Assembly (NCBI GenBank): GCA_902612575.1
Contig: CACMDZ010000003.1
Location: 54,610 to 118,609 of the forward strand
Direction of reading: 5' to 3'
DNA length: 64,000 nt
Source: an uncultured Pelagibacteraceae bacterium
Lineage (GTDB): Bacteria > Pseudomonadota > Alphaproteobacteria > Pelagibacterales > Pelagibacteraceae
In this document: one piece after another, positions 43,775 through 52,577 of the stretch
Layout of the letters: the number at the start of each line of letters is the position of its first letter
Numbering within the stretch: position 1 is the stretch's first letter
Program-made: the position numbers and the translations under genes
The notes under the pieces: model-generated
What the model saw: only the letters and a program-made list of their open reading frames with translations
What the model was told of the DNA's origin: nothing
Database searches by the model: none

Positions 43775-43938
43775 AGAGGAAATACAGTCTTTGAGGTTCT
43801 ACAAGATTTACACAATTTGTATCCTGTCATAATTAAATTTTGCGTAACGCTTTCATCTTCTTTATGACATTCTTCACAAATCTCGTCTAAATCTTTTAAA
43901 TTTTTCTCCAAAAAATCATCTTTTTTTTTATCAGTCAT
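43771..43938 (-). CDS. 55-aa C4 zinc-ribbon protein (not in the ORF track)
   Basis: The frame starts ATG 43938 inside the end of the DUF3726 gene (ATGACTGA overlap) and ends at TAA 43771. The product reads MTDKKKDDFLEKNLKDLDEI, then CEECHKED, and near the end YKLCKSCRTS. The two CxxC pairs, 18 residues apart, form a probable zinc ribbon, somewhat like the spacing in DksA/TraR fingers but without the rest of that family. The 8-bp overlap with DUF3726 implies coupled translation and is the main support for a real gene. Confidence 0.75.
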   Translation of the reverse strand: MTDKKKDDFLEKNLKDLDEICEECHKEDESVTQNLIMTGYKLCKSCRTSKTVFPL

Positions 43939-44539
43939 TATCTGTTAAACCAGCCCCTGCAGTTCTTGATTTAGACTCCTCGCTTTCCTCAACATAAGTT
44001 TTAATTGAAAGTTTATGCATTTCTAACCAATCATCCTCGGAGAAGTTATTTTTATTATCTAAAAATTTAATATTTATTTTGTCTGATTTTTCTAAAATAT
44101 CTCCACTTAAATAATTAGAATAAATAGATTCATTAAAATTAAACAAAAACTCTTTATTGTCCATTTTTAAGAATATTCTTTTACCAATTATCTCTGACGC
44201 CCTACTCAAAAAAGATAAAAATATGAGAGGAAAAGCTATTTTATTAATTTCAATTTCATTAAATTTTAAAATTACAGGTGATTGATCATAAAAATTTAAC
44301 CCACAAAATATAGGACAATAATATCCTTTTGCTGTATTTGTAGATGAAATTTCTCCAATATTTTCAAAGTTACTAATATTATAAATTTTAAAGTATTGGT
44401 TAAGATTTTTAAGTCCTGGCAAACCAAACATTTCAATTAATCTTATATTTTTTCCAACTTCCTCAGAAATACCCCATGAAAAACCTTTAGCCTTAGTTGC
44501 TCTTTTAATTGTAGTTTCTATTTCGCTATAACTTCTCAT
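43931..44539 (-). CDS. DUF3726 family protein
   Basis: The 202-aa protein matches what I recall of DUF3726: SYSEIETTIKRATKAKGFSW at the N-terminus, a GYYCPIFCGLNF segment, and a C-terminal SRTAGAGLTDND. No catalytic motif is recognised. No signal peptide or clear membrane helix. It lies 6 bp after the 550-aa gene and is overlapped by the zinc-ribbon gene. Its function is unknown. The tail resembles an active-site loop, but that is only an impression. Confidence 0.75.
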   Translation of the reverse strand: MRSYSEIETTIKRATKAKGFSWGISEEVGKNIRLIEMFGLPGLKNLNQYFKIYNISNFENIGEISSTNTAKGYYCPIFCGLNFYDQSPVILKFNEIEINKIAFPLIFLSFLSRASEIIGKRIFLKMDNKEFLFNFNESIYSNYLSGDILEKSDKINIKFLDNKNNFSEDDWLEMHKLSIKTYVEESEESKSRTAGAGLTDND

Positions 44540-44545
44540 ACGAAA

Positions 44546-46198
44546 TTAATTATACATCCAATAATTATCAAAATTTGAGAGTTCTGATGGCAAAGGTGCG
44601 CCCTGAAACATGCAAATACGTAACCACTTGTCTGATCTAGGATCAAATTTTATTGCACCAAAAAAAGACAACTTAAGCCTTAACATATCAATAGGCATTA
44701 ATTTAGAACCAATTGTATTGTCTTGAATTTCTGCATAAGGACATTTTTCAGAAATAAATACTCTTCTTACTACATGTCTTAAATGATTATTATCCAATAA
44801 AAATTTTCCAATTTTGGAACTATTTTTTTTTGTGAATACTATTTCATAAAGCTTTTTGATATCTCTTGCGATTGCAAGTGGTTGTTCTAAATTTGATCCG
44901 TTATCGATATACCTATCCCCTATTCTTGGCTCCTCTTTATTTTTTGAAATAAACCAGAAATTTTTATTATTTTCTTCCTTACTAAAATCAATTTTCAAAA
45001 TTTCAGAGTAATTCTTTTCAATTATATTTCTTAAATCCTCAATAGTTCTTTCAACAGGAATATTGAAGTATTTTTCTTCATTTGAACTCATTTTAGATAC
45101 TAAAGGATCTACTATTTTATCATATGGCTCCATCATCATAGAAACAATATACTCAATACATTCATCATTTAAATTCTCCTCAGCCCACATATAAATATTA
45201 TTAAATTGATAAGAATTTTCAAATTTAAACTCATCTTTCATAAATTTTATAAATTTTTTTAAATCAAATATTAAATTTTTAATTTTTTCTTTTTGAAATT
45301 CACTATCAGTATGCCAGCTCGTGATATTTTTTAGTGATTTAATTAAACACTGATAAAAAATATCTAAATCATTTTTAGAAACTTTTTCTATTTCTCTTAT
45401 TTTTTTTAAAACTGTTTCTCTAGCAGTTATCCAGTTATTAAGTAGCGTAGGATGGTTTACTATAAATGGTGCCATGCCAAGTCCTGTAGAATTTCCTATG
45501 CCTAGAGTTCTGCTAATGTTGTTATCTAGTTCAACAGCGTTCTTCGGACTTATACTTTTGGCAATATGATTAACTTGGTCAAATGTAAATTGTCTAACCA
45601 AATAAACCAACATCATCTCTAGTCTAAATGGCCCACATATTTCATCCCTATTTTTAATCCTAAATCTATCAGCTAAACCAAATTTACCAGATCCATAGAC
45701 TGCAGTAGTTCTATAAAGATAGCCAACTTTAGATATAAATTCTTTATCTGGTTGTTGACCTTTTGATAAATTTTCAACTACATGATTAAACAACCTGACA
45801 GATTTATTGGCTCTTGATAGGGTTAATTCTTTGTAAGATAGCCTTCCGACCTCCTGTTTAGGCACATTATTACTAAGTCTATCAACATCTTCTTTTGTTG
45901 GAATTCCATCAAATAGAGTAAATGCAGCATCCCATTTAGTGGCAATAACTCTATCTGACCTTTCATCATCCTTAATTTCATTTGCAAAACAAATTAAAGA
46001 ATAAGTTTTTTTTTCTTTAGTAAATGAGTAAATTGCTCTTCCAAATCCTTTGTCATTTAATTGAAAAAGGTCTCTACTATATTTCCAATCTTTAAACTCT
46101 TTTAAGAAAGATCTCAAAAAAGAGAGTTTTGATTGATGGAAAGAACCAAGTTTAGACAACTTCATCAGGGATTTGGGGTCTCTTAACTTAATTTCCAT
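44546..46198 (-). CDS. Large conserved protein of unknown function (550 aa)
   Basis: No recognised domain, signal peptide or membrane helix. Notable segments are KGFGRAIYSFTKEKKTYSLICFANEI (quoted in part), RSDRVIATKWDAAFTLFDG near residue 85, a YGSGKFGLADR patch near 170, and GNSTGLGMAPFIVNHP near 255. The charged, aromatic-rich composition suggests a soluble enzyme. It starts with a one-base overlap (TAATG) from the dipeptidase gene and ends 6 bp before DUF3726, so these genes share an operon and presumably a pathway. Confidence 0.8.
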   Translation of the reverse strand: MEIKLRDPKSLMKLSKLGSFHQSKLSFLRSFLKEFKDWKYSRDLFQLNDKGFGRAIYSFTKEKKTYSLICFANEIKDDERSDRVIATKWDAAFTLFDGIPTKEDVDRLSNNVPKQEVGRLSYKELTLSRANKSVRLFNHVVENLSKGQQPDKEFISKVGYLYRTTAVYGSGKFGLADRFRIKNRDEICGPFRLEMMLVYLVRQFTFDQVNHIAKSISPKNAVELDNNISRTLGIGNSTGLGMAPFIVNHPTLLNNWITARETVLKKIREIEKVSKNDLDIFYQCLIKSLKNITSWHTDSEFQKEKIKNLIFDLKKFIKFMKDEFKFENSYQFNNIYMWAEENLNDECIEYIVSMMMEPYDKIVDPLVSKMSSNEEKYFNIPVERTIEDLRNIIEKNYSEILKIDFSKEENNKNFWFISKNKEEPRIGDRYIDNGSNLEQPLAIARDIKKLYEIVFTKKNSSKIGKFLLDNNHLRHVVRRVFISEKCPYAEIQDNTIGSKLMPIDMLRLKLSFFGAIKFDPRSDKWLRICMFQGAPLPSELSNFDNYWMYN

Positions 46199-47166
46199 TA
46201 ATTAATTCCTTTATAAAAATTAAACCAATTGTTTCCTAAAATATCATTTACTTCATTTTCATTAAAACCTATTTTTTTCAATCCTTTTTCTAAATTACTA
46301 AACCCTCTTGCATCAACAAACCATTCAGGTTGATCAGGAAATTCTGGTTTACTTTTACTTCCCTCACCATAATTTTTTGTTTTACTCCACGTTCCATTCC
46401 TCATCCACTCGACGATACTATTTGGTTGATTCAAACAAAGGTCAGAACCAATACCTATATTTTTTACGCCCATTATTTCAACGGTTTTTGCAACCATTTC
46501 ACAAAAGCTATCTAATTTACAATTTGTTCCATCTTTTAGATGATGTGCATACAAAGAAAGTCCAAGCATTCCTCCACTGTTTGATAAATGTTTTAAAAGT
46601 GTTTCAGATTTATTTCTTAAAGCACTATGCCAAAAAGACGGATTAGCATGAGTAATTGCAATTGGTTTTTCGCTAATATCTATAGCATCTAATGTACTTT
46701 TTTCACCTGAATGGGACATATCAATAACTATTCCAATTCGATTCATTTCTTTTATAGCTTCTCTTCCAAAGTTTGTCACACCAGAGTCGTTTTTTTCATA
46801 ACATCCTGTAGCTAACAGAGATTGGTTATTATAAGTAAGTTGCATAAATCTGCATCCATGATGGTGAACTTTCTCAATTAAGTTAATATCATCCTCAATT
46901 GGAGAACAGTTTTGAAAACCAAAAAATATTGCAGTTTTATTTTCTGACTTTGCCCTTATAATATCTTTGAAAGTTTTTCCCAAAAATATTAGATCTGAAT
47001 TTTCATTAAATAAGTTATCCCATTCTTTCAATTTAATTAAAAATTCATCATAGTCTTCATGATATACTACTGTTGCATGTACTGCATTCAGTCCAGCATC
47101 TCTGTTGATTTTAAAAATATCTCTTGACCAGTTGCAATATTGAAGATTATCAATTCGATAATTCAT
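46198..47166 (-). CDS. Membrane dipeptidase (peptidase M19) family protein with altered metal site
   Basis: The 322-aa protein follows the M19 TIM barrel: MQLTYNNQSLLATGCYEKND, IGIVIDMSHSGEKSTLDAI, PIAITHANPSFWHS and IGIGSDLCLNQP. The two later metal His residues (DMSH, ITHANP) are present. The N-terminal HxD pair is missing, replaced around NAVHATVVYHED, and the bridging Glu position reads GFQN. The enzyme may bind one metal or act on a non-dipeptide amide. It is the first gene of the cassette with the 550-aa, DUF3726 and zinc-ribbon genes. Confidence 0.85.
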   Translation of the reverse strand: MNYRIDNLQYCNWSRDIFKINRDAGLNAVHATVVYHEDYDEFLIKLKEWDNLFNENSDLIFLGKTFKDIIRAKSENKTAIFFGFQNCSPIEDDINLIEKVHHHGCRFMQLTYNNQSLLATGCYEKNDSGVTNFGREAIKEMNRIGIVIDMSHSGEKSTLDAIDISEKPIAITHANPSFWHSALRNKSETLLKHLSNSGGMLGLSLYAHHLKDGTNCKLDSFCEMVAKTVEIMGVKNIGIGSDLCLNQPNSIVEWMRNGTWSKTKNYGEGSKSKPEFPDQPEWFVDARGFSNLEKGLKKIGFNENEVNDILGNNWFNFYKGIN

Positions 47167-47253
47167 ATTAAAAACACATTATAATTATTACAAATTTTGT
47201 CGACTAGTTTTAATTTTAAGACTATATTGATTATATTAATTCAAAAACTTAGC

Positions 47254-47748
47254 ATGAAAAAGAAAAGATATAGTCACAGAGTATCCATAGTAATGGGGAG
47301 CAAATCTGACTATTCCACAATGAAATTATGTGAAAAAACTCTTAAATTACTAAAAGTTAACTATGAAACTAATATTGTTTCTGCTCACAGAACACCTGAG
47401 AGAATGTTCAATTATGCAAAATCAGCAGAGTCGAGAAACATTAATGTTATTATTGCAGGCGCAGGAGGATCTGCACATTTACCTGGCATGATTGCTGCAT
47501 TAACAAGAATACCAGTAATAGGCGTTCCTATTGAAAGTAAAAAACTAAAAGGTCTAGATAGTCTTTTATCTATAGCCCAAATGCCTAAAGGTATTCCAGT
47601 TGGAACAGTTGCCATAGGAACTGATGGTGCCATAAATGCTGCATTGTATGCAGCATCAATAATTTCTAATTTTGATCCTAAAATTAAAAACAGCTTAATA
47701 AAATGGAGATCTAAACAATCCAAATCTGTTAAGAAAAAACCAAATTAA
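47254..47748 (+). CDS. purE: N5-carboxyaminoimidazole ribonucleotide mutase
   Basis: The track start at 47197 is a TTG; ATG 47254 ([15 protein letters not shown]) matches the usual PurE start and gives 164 aa. [21 protein letters not shown] and [15 protein letters not shown] are the PurE signatures, including the catalytic His. It converts N5-CAIR to CAIR in purine synthesis. The purK start follows the stop directly, so they are co-translated. It is divergent from the dipeptidase cassette. Confidence 0.95.
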   Translation: MKKKRYSHRVSIVMGSKSDYSTMKLCEKTLKLLKVNYETNIVSAHRTPERMFNYAKSAESRNINVIIAGAGGSAHLPGMIAALTRIPVIGVPIESKKLKGLDSLLSIAQMPKGIPVGTVAIGTDGAINAALYAASIISNFDPKIKNSLIKWRSKQSKSVKKKPN

Positions 47749-48792
47749 ATGAAAAATCCTATTTTAGGAATTATAGGTGGAGGTCAACTTGGAAGTTTGC
47801 TGTCAGTAGCTGCTAACAGAATTGGCATTAAAACTGTTATTTTAAGCGATGATGAGAATGCGCCAGCTAAAAATTTTACGGAAAAATTCATATATGGAAA
47901 ATATGATAACAAATCAATTACTCAGGAATTTATCGATAGTGTTGATTTAGTTACTTACGAATTTGAAAATATTCCATTTAATATTCTTCAAAGTATAAAT
48001 AATGCAAAAACAGTTTTGCCTAAACCTGAGATTAATAATTTAATCCAAAATAGATTGACAGAGAAAAATTTTCTCAATGATATAAATATTCAAACTACCC
48101 AATATATTTCTATAAAACATATGGATGAATTAAAAGAAAATGAAAATTTTTTGCCAGGATTACTAAAAACAACTACATTAGGATATGATGGGAAGGGTCA
48201 ATACAAATTAAATAGCAAAAAGGATATATCTAGTGAAATAGATTTTTCTAAAGAATACATATTAGAAAAATTCATTAATTTAAAAAAAGAAATATCTGTT
48301 ATCATTACAAGATTTGGTAATCAAAAATATGAAATATATGAACCAATTGAAAATGTTCATGAAGACCAAATTTTAAAGCACTCTAAAATCCCTGCAGATG
48401 TTTCGAAAGCAATTATAATTAAATCCACTGAGTGGTCAAAAAAAATTGTAGAGGATTTAGATTATATTGGAACATTATGTGTAGAGTTTTTTATTGACAA
48501 AAATGATAATTTATATGCTAACGAAATAGCTCCCAGAGTTCATAACTCAGGACATTTGACAATTAATTCTCACAATATAAGTCAATTTGAAAATCATGTT
48601 AGAGCTGTATGTGGTTTAGAAAAAATTAAAACAAAGAAAATATATAATGCCAAAATGATAAATTTAATAGGTGATGATATTTTAATATATAGAGACAAAA
48701 AATTTTCTGAGAACGAATTCTTTTTTGACTATCTTAAAAAAGATATAAAAAATAAAAGAAAAATGGGTCATATAACAATTATTGAAAAATAA
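47749..48792 (+). CDS. purK: 5-(carboxyamino)imidazole ribonucleotide synthase
   Basis: The 347-aa ATP-grasp enzyme has ILGIIGGGQLGSLLSVAA at the N-terminus, LLKTTTLGYDGKGQYKL near residue 140 (the PurK GYDGKGQ motif), EKFINLKKEISVI, and NEIAPRVHNSGHLTI. It makes N5-CAIR from AIR, bicarbonate and ATP, feeding PurE. Purine synthesis also consumes formyl-THF, which ties it to Fhs in this window. Ends 4 bp before the convergent SRAP gene. Confidence 0.95.
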   Translation: MKNPILGIIGGGQLGSLLSVAANRIGIKTVILSDDENAPAKNFTEKFIYGKYDNKSITQEFIDSVDLVTYEFENIPFNILQSINNAKTVLPKPEINNLIQNRLTEKNFLNDINIQTTQYISIKHMDELKENENFLPGLLKTTTLGYDGKGQYKLNSKKDISSEIDFSKEYILEKFINLKKEISVIITRFGNQKYEIYEPIENVHEDQILKHSKIPADVSKAIIIKSTEWSKKIVEDLDYIGTLCVEFFIDKNDNLYANEIAPRVHNSGHLTINSHNISQFENHVRAVCGLEKIKTKKIYNAKMINLIGDDILIYRDKKFSENEFFFDYLKKDIKNKRKMGHITIIEK

Positions 48793-48796
48793 TATC

Positions 48797-49417
48797 TTAA
48801 ATTTGTTGAATTAATGAGGCGCTATTATTTGTTGGTTTATTGACATCCTTAGATATTTCGTGAAAAGTCAAACTTACTTTGTTACACTCTTTTAAAAAAG
48901 TTGAACCAAAATGTTCGATGTTTAAATATTTATCTATATCTTTTTCATAAAGTATTACTGGTTGTCTATGATGAATTTCTGAAATATTTTGGCTTGCCTC
49001 CTCAGTTATCATGCAAAATTGGCCTTCATCGTAAATTGCAGCTATAAAAATTGTTTTTTTATCATTTCTGAAAAAATAATATGGAATTTTGTTATCTTTT
49101 GTTCTTTTCCACTCGTAGAAGCCATCGGCAACAACTACACATCTTTGCGTTTTTATAAGTTTTTTAAATGAAACCTTTTCATCAATTGTTTCTAATCTTG
49201 CATTTATCAAGGCTTTAAAATCTTTCTGTTTTGCCCAGGATGGGATAATTCCCCATTTAAGATTTTCAACAGTATTGCCATTTTTATATTTTTTGACTAC
49301 AGGAAGATTTTGATATGGGTGTGCATTATAGTTATCACTGTCTTGAACATTAATCGCAGTTTTTACAATATTTTTTGTTTTTGTTACAGCATTGGTAATT
49401 ACGTATCTTCCACACAT
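48797..49417 (-). CDS. SRAP domain protein (YedK/HMCES family)
   Basis: The 206-aa protein begins MCGRYV, placing the catalytic Cys at position 2. It also has LKWGIIPSWA, INARLETIDEKVSFK, RCVVVADGFYEWKR and IHHRQPVIL with the active-site His. SRAP proteins form a thiazolidine crosslink with abasic sites in single-stranded DNA, protecting replication forks. Length and all motifs are canonical. It is convergent with purK and divergent from the GNAT gene. Confidence 0.95.
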   Translation of the reverse strand: MCGRYVITNAVTKTKNIVKTAINVQDSDNYNAHPYQNLPVVKKYKNGNTVENLKWGIIPSWAKQKDFKALINARLETIDEKVSFKKLIKTQRCVVVADGFYEWKRTKDNKIPYYFFRNDKKTIFIAAIYDEGQFCMITEEASQNISEIHHRQPVILYEKDIDKYLNIEHFGSTFLKECNKVSLTFHEISKDVNKPTNNSASLIQQI

Positions 49418-49464
49418 ATATTTAATATTGGTTTAATTTGTTTTTCGATTATATGTTCTTCAAA

Positions 49465-49923
49465 ATGATTAAATCAATAGAAAATAACTTTGATAACCCA
49501 CAGGTAAATGAACTTCTTAGAATTCATTTTATTGAATTAAGATCTGTATCGCCAGAAGGCAGTTCACATGTACTAGATGTACAAGGTTTGAAAGTTCCGA
49601 GTATAAAATTTTGGAGTTTATGGGAGAATAATGATTTAATTGGATGTGGAGCTTTAAAAACCCTTTCAGAAGAACATGGGGAGTTTAAGTCAATAAGGGT
49701 CGCAGACAAATTTAGGAAAAAAAAATATGGAGAAAAAATCATCGCTCACTTAATTGATAAATCAAAAAAAATTGGAATTAAAAAATTAAGTGTTGAGACA
49801 GGAGCTGGAGAATTTTTTGCTCCAGCAAGAAAATTATTCAAAAATTTTGGATTCAAAAAATGTAAACCTTTTGCACATTACAAAGAAGATCCAAATTCAT
49901 GTTATTATAGTTTAAATTTGTAA
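49465..49923 (+). CDS. GNAT family N-acetyltransferase
   Basis: The track start at 49438 is a TTG. I prefer ATG 49465 (MIKSIENNFDN); 49453 is another option. The GNAT core shows LRIHFIELRSVSP, WENNDLIGCGALKTLSEEHGEFKSIRV (quoted in part), the acetyl-CoA loop KFRKKKYGEKIIAHLI, and LSVETGAGEFFAPARKLFKNFGF. The last segment is close to PhnO/YjdJ-like small-molecule acetyltransferases. Acceptor unknown. Adjacent to an unknown gene and a transporter on the same strand. Confidence 0.88.
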   Translation: MIKSIENNFDNPQVNELLRIHFIELRSVSPEGSSHVLDVQGLKVPSIKFWSLWENNDLIGCGALKTLSEEHGEFKSIRVADKFRKKKYGEKIIAHLIDKSKKIGIKKLSVETGAGEFFAPARKLFKNFGFKKCKPFAHYKEDPNSCYYSLNL

Positions 49924-49927
49924 TCTT

Positions 49928-50368
49928 ATGAAAAAAAATTTAGCCAAACCCTATATACTTTATGTTGCTGAGGTTATTTATTTAGCAATAAGTGAAATTA
50001 AAAGTAAAGAGCAGAATATAAGCAATATTGATGCTATGGAAAGATTCATGGGTTCACCATTATATGAAAAAATAAGTAGTGGTAAGTATCATGATGATTG
50101 GTTTGAAGAGTTAAAAAAAAATAATTATATTGATATTAATTCTGGCGAAAAAATTTCTGCAGAAGTAATCCGGCTTTTAAATCTTCAAAAAGAAGCAATG
50201 ATGAAGCAATTAATTAAATTTCCTGATTTATACTATGCAAAAAGCCATTTTCCTTTAGATATTTCTCAAAGAGCTATTAACCATTTGTGGAGAGTGTGTG
50301 AAAGTTACGAGTTGTGGTGTAATGAAACAAAGAATACTAAGTTAATAAAATTAAACATAATTGAATAA
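49928..50368 (+). CDS. Hypothetical protein (146 aa)
   Basis: A soluble, alpha-helical protein with no recognised domain. It has SNIDAMERFMGSPLYEKISS in the first third, a Lys/Met-rich centre (LLNLQKEAMMKQLIKFP), and a Trp/Cys-containing tail (NHLWRVCESYELWCNE). It begins 4 bp after the GNAT gene and ends 4 bp before the transporter ATG, so the three form a likely operon. I cannot suggest a function. Confidence 0.7.
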   Translation: MKKNLAKPYILYVAEVIYLAISEIKSKEQNISNIDAMERFMGSPLYEKISSGKYHDDWFEELKKNNYIDINSGEKISAEVIRLLNLQKEAMMKQLIKFPDLYYAKSHFPLDISQRAINHLWRVCESYELWCNETKNTKLIKLNIIE

Positions 50369-50372
50369 TTTT

Positions 50373-51986
50373 ATGAATCAAATTTCCAAATTTATCGACT
50401 CCACTTTACTAGATTTAGGAAGACAATTTAAACTATCTTATCTACCACCTTTAATGATTTATCTTGCAGCTGGAATTTCAGGTTTAACAGGAATAGTAGG
50501 TACATTTTTTGTTAAAGATTATCTAAATTTATCAGCAGCTTTTCTTGCTGGGCTAGGATTTTGGGCTGGTATCCCTTGGGCACTAAAAATGCCATTAGGT
50601 CATTTAGTAGATCTAATTTGGAACAAAAAAAATTATATGGTTTATGTAGGAGCTACACTAATTGGTTTAAGCTTATTGATAATGTATGGATTAATTATCC
50701 ATACAGAATGGATGTCCACAATTCTAAAAGTAGAAACTTGGTTTGTAATAAGTGTTCTTTTAGCTCCCATTGGTTATGTGGTTCAAGATGTTGTTGCAGA
50801 TGCAATGACAGTAGAAGCTGTTCCAATTGTTAATGAAGAAGGTCAAAAATTTTCACAAGATCAGATTAAAACAATGCATACTACAATGCAGACACTTGGA
50901 CGATTTGCAATTATCGGTGGCACTGTTCTAGTTGCTTTAGTAAATGTAATCTTATTTAAAGGCGTAGATAGTTTAGAGCAAGCGGACAAAATAGAGCTCT
51001 ATGGCTCAATTTATATTTATGCACTAGTAATACCATTTGTTTCAATTTTAGGAGTAGTTTTTGCTAACTATCTTAAAAATAAAAAAAAAAATAAATTAAT
51101 TGGTCAGGGTTTAGTCGGTAACGAAGATAATTACGAACATGAAAAAACAGAGATTAATTGGTGGATTTTAGGTGGTAGTTTAATTTTTGTAATTTTTACA
51201 CTCAGCGTTGGCTCCTTTGGAGTTCCTTTTGCTCAAGAGATAGTTTTTTTAGGATCTATGGTAATTATTTTGTTCCTGATGAGTAAATTGATAAAAGAAC
51301 TGCCTCAAAATTTAAGATCTACGATTGTCGGGACGGCTGTGATTATATTCGTATTTAGAGCAATGCCAGGTCCAGGTCCAGGACTATCTTGGTTTGAAAT
51401 AGATGAACTAAAATTTAATGAGCAGTTTTTTTCTATATTATCACTACTAGCTTCGGTCTTAACATTGTTAGGAATTATTTTGCTTAGACCTTTTATGTCA
51501 AATAATTCTATAGCAAAAATCATTGTAGTTTTGTCAATCGCTGGTGCGATATTATTTCTGCCAAGTGTAGGAATGTATTACGGATTTCATAATTGGACCT
51601 CATCAATAACAAATGGAATTGTTGATGCTAAATTTATTGCACTAATTAATACTGCATTAGAGTCGCCTTTAGGTCAGGTCTCTATGATACCTTTACTAGC
51701 ATGGATTGCTAAAAATGCACCTTCGCACCTAAAAGCTACTTTTTTTGCAGTTTTTGCGTCTTTTACAAATTTAGCATTATCAGCAAGTGCTTTAGGAACA
51801 AAATACTTAAATGAAATTTATACAATTACTCGTGAAGTCAAAGATAAAGTGACTAATGCAATATTGACTACTGCTGATTACTCAGAATTGGGAATATTAT
51901 TAATAACTGTAACATTGCTGACTTTAATTTTACCAATTTTGTTCGTATTTATTATTCAAAAAACAAGATTTAAAACTTTAGAATAG
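50373..51986 (+). CDS. MFS-type transporter, folate/biopterin (BT1)-like
   Basis: The track start at 50361 is a TTG overlapping the previous gene. ATG 50373 (MNQISKFIDS) gives 537 aa. About twelve membrane helices are present. FLAGLGFWAGIPWALKMPLG near residue 65 and LLAPIGYVVQDVVADAMTVE near 135 resemble the BT1 folate/pteridine transporter branch of MFS. BT1 proteins move folates or pterins, which would suit the THF-heavy metabolism here. Substrate assignment is tentative. It ends 3 bp before the convergent soxG stop. Confidence 0.75.
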   Translation: MNQISKFIDSTLLDLGRQFKLSYLPPLMIYLAAGISGLTGIVGTFFVKDYLNLSAAFLAGLGFWAGIPWALKMPLGHLVDLIWNKKNYMVYVGATLIGLSLLIMYGLIIHTEWMSTILKVETWFVISVLLAPIGYVVQDVVADAMTVEAVPIVNEEGQKFSQDQIKTMHTTMQTLGRFAIIGGTVLVALVNVILFKGVDSLEQADKIELYGSIYIYALVIPFVSILGVVFANYLKNKKKNKLIGQGLVGNEDNYEHEKTEINWWILGGSLIFVIFTLSVGSFGVPFAQEIVFLGSMVIILFLMSKLIKELPQNLRSTIVGTAVIIFVFRAMPGPGPGLSWFEIDELKFNEQFFSILSLLASVLTLLGIILLRPFMSNNSIAKIIVVLSIAGAILFLPSVGMYYGFHNWTSSITNGIVDAKFIALINTALESPLGQVSMIPLLAWIAKNAPSHLKATFFAVFASFTNLALSASALGTKYLNEIYTITREVKDKVTNAILTTADYSELGILLITVTLLTLILPILFVFIIQKTRFKTLE

Positions 51987-51989
51987 TTT

Positions 51990-52577
51990 CTAAATACATT
52001 TATAGCCATATTCTAGTGAAGCATCAGTTATTGAGTGGTACATAGATTCCCCAAAACTACGAAGTGAAAAAATTCTAGCTTTTTCAGGATCATCTTCAAC
52101 CATATCAACTAAAAAAGATATTCCGTTATATGATGAGTTGATGCACATATTTTTACTAAATATATTGAAATTAAACGGACAACCTTTTTTTAAAACCTCT
52201 TTAACATTAGGTCCTTCTATTTCTATAATTGCTTTTGAGTGTGAGAGATCTGTAACAGCAAAGTCGCTATCATTAAAATTTTTCAAAATTTCACTAAAAA
52301 GTTCTTTTTTTTTGGAAACAACAAGCCAATTGTTTGGTGAATTCCACAATATTCTTAAATTTTCATTTGCGACAACTTTTTGTGTTTCATTAACAAATTG
52401 CAATTTATTAAGTTTTATATCATTTATTTTAATTGAAGAATTTTTGTACTGAACTATTTGAACAATTAATAAATTTTTTAACTCAGAAATTTTCAATAAT
52501 TCATTTTCAGTTTTATTTTCAAAATTTCCATAAGAGCCCTCTGAATGAATGTTCTGCAAAGGTGATATCATTGTCAT
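51990..52577 (-). CDS. soxG: Sarcosine oxidase gamma subunit
   Basis: The 195-aa protein is the small GcvT/YgfZ-like subunit. It has ILWNSPNNWLVVSKKKELF, AVTDLSHSKAIIEIEGPNVKEVLKKGCPFN (quoted in part) and ARIFSLRSFGESMYHSI. In heterotetrameric sarcosine oxidase it packs against the alpha subunit near the THF site. It overlaps soxA by 4 bp (ATGA), and the gene order B-D-A-G is that of known sox operons. Confidence 0.93.
   Translation of the reverse strand: MTMISPLQNIHSEGSYGNFENKTENELLKISELKNLLIVQIVQYKNSSIKINDIKLNKLQFVNETQKVVANENLRILWNSPNNWLVVSKKKELFSEILKNFNDSDFAVTDLSHSKAIIEIEGPNVKEVLKKGCPFNFNIFSKNMCINSSYNGISFLVDMVEDDPEKARIFSLRSFGESMYHSITDASLEYGYKCI

Noticed and set aside
46308-46646. 112-aa ORF on the plus strand
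   Set aside because: Antisense to the M19 dipeptidase gene, which has recognisable motifs.
52138-52452. 104-aa ORF on the plus strand
   Set aside because: Antisense to soxG, whose family motifs are clear.
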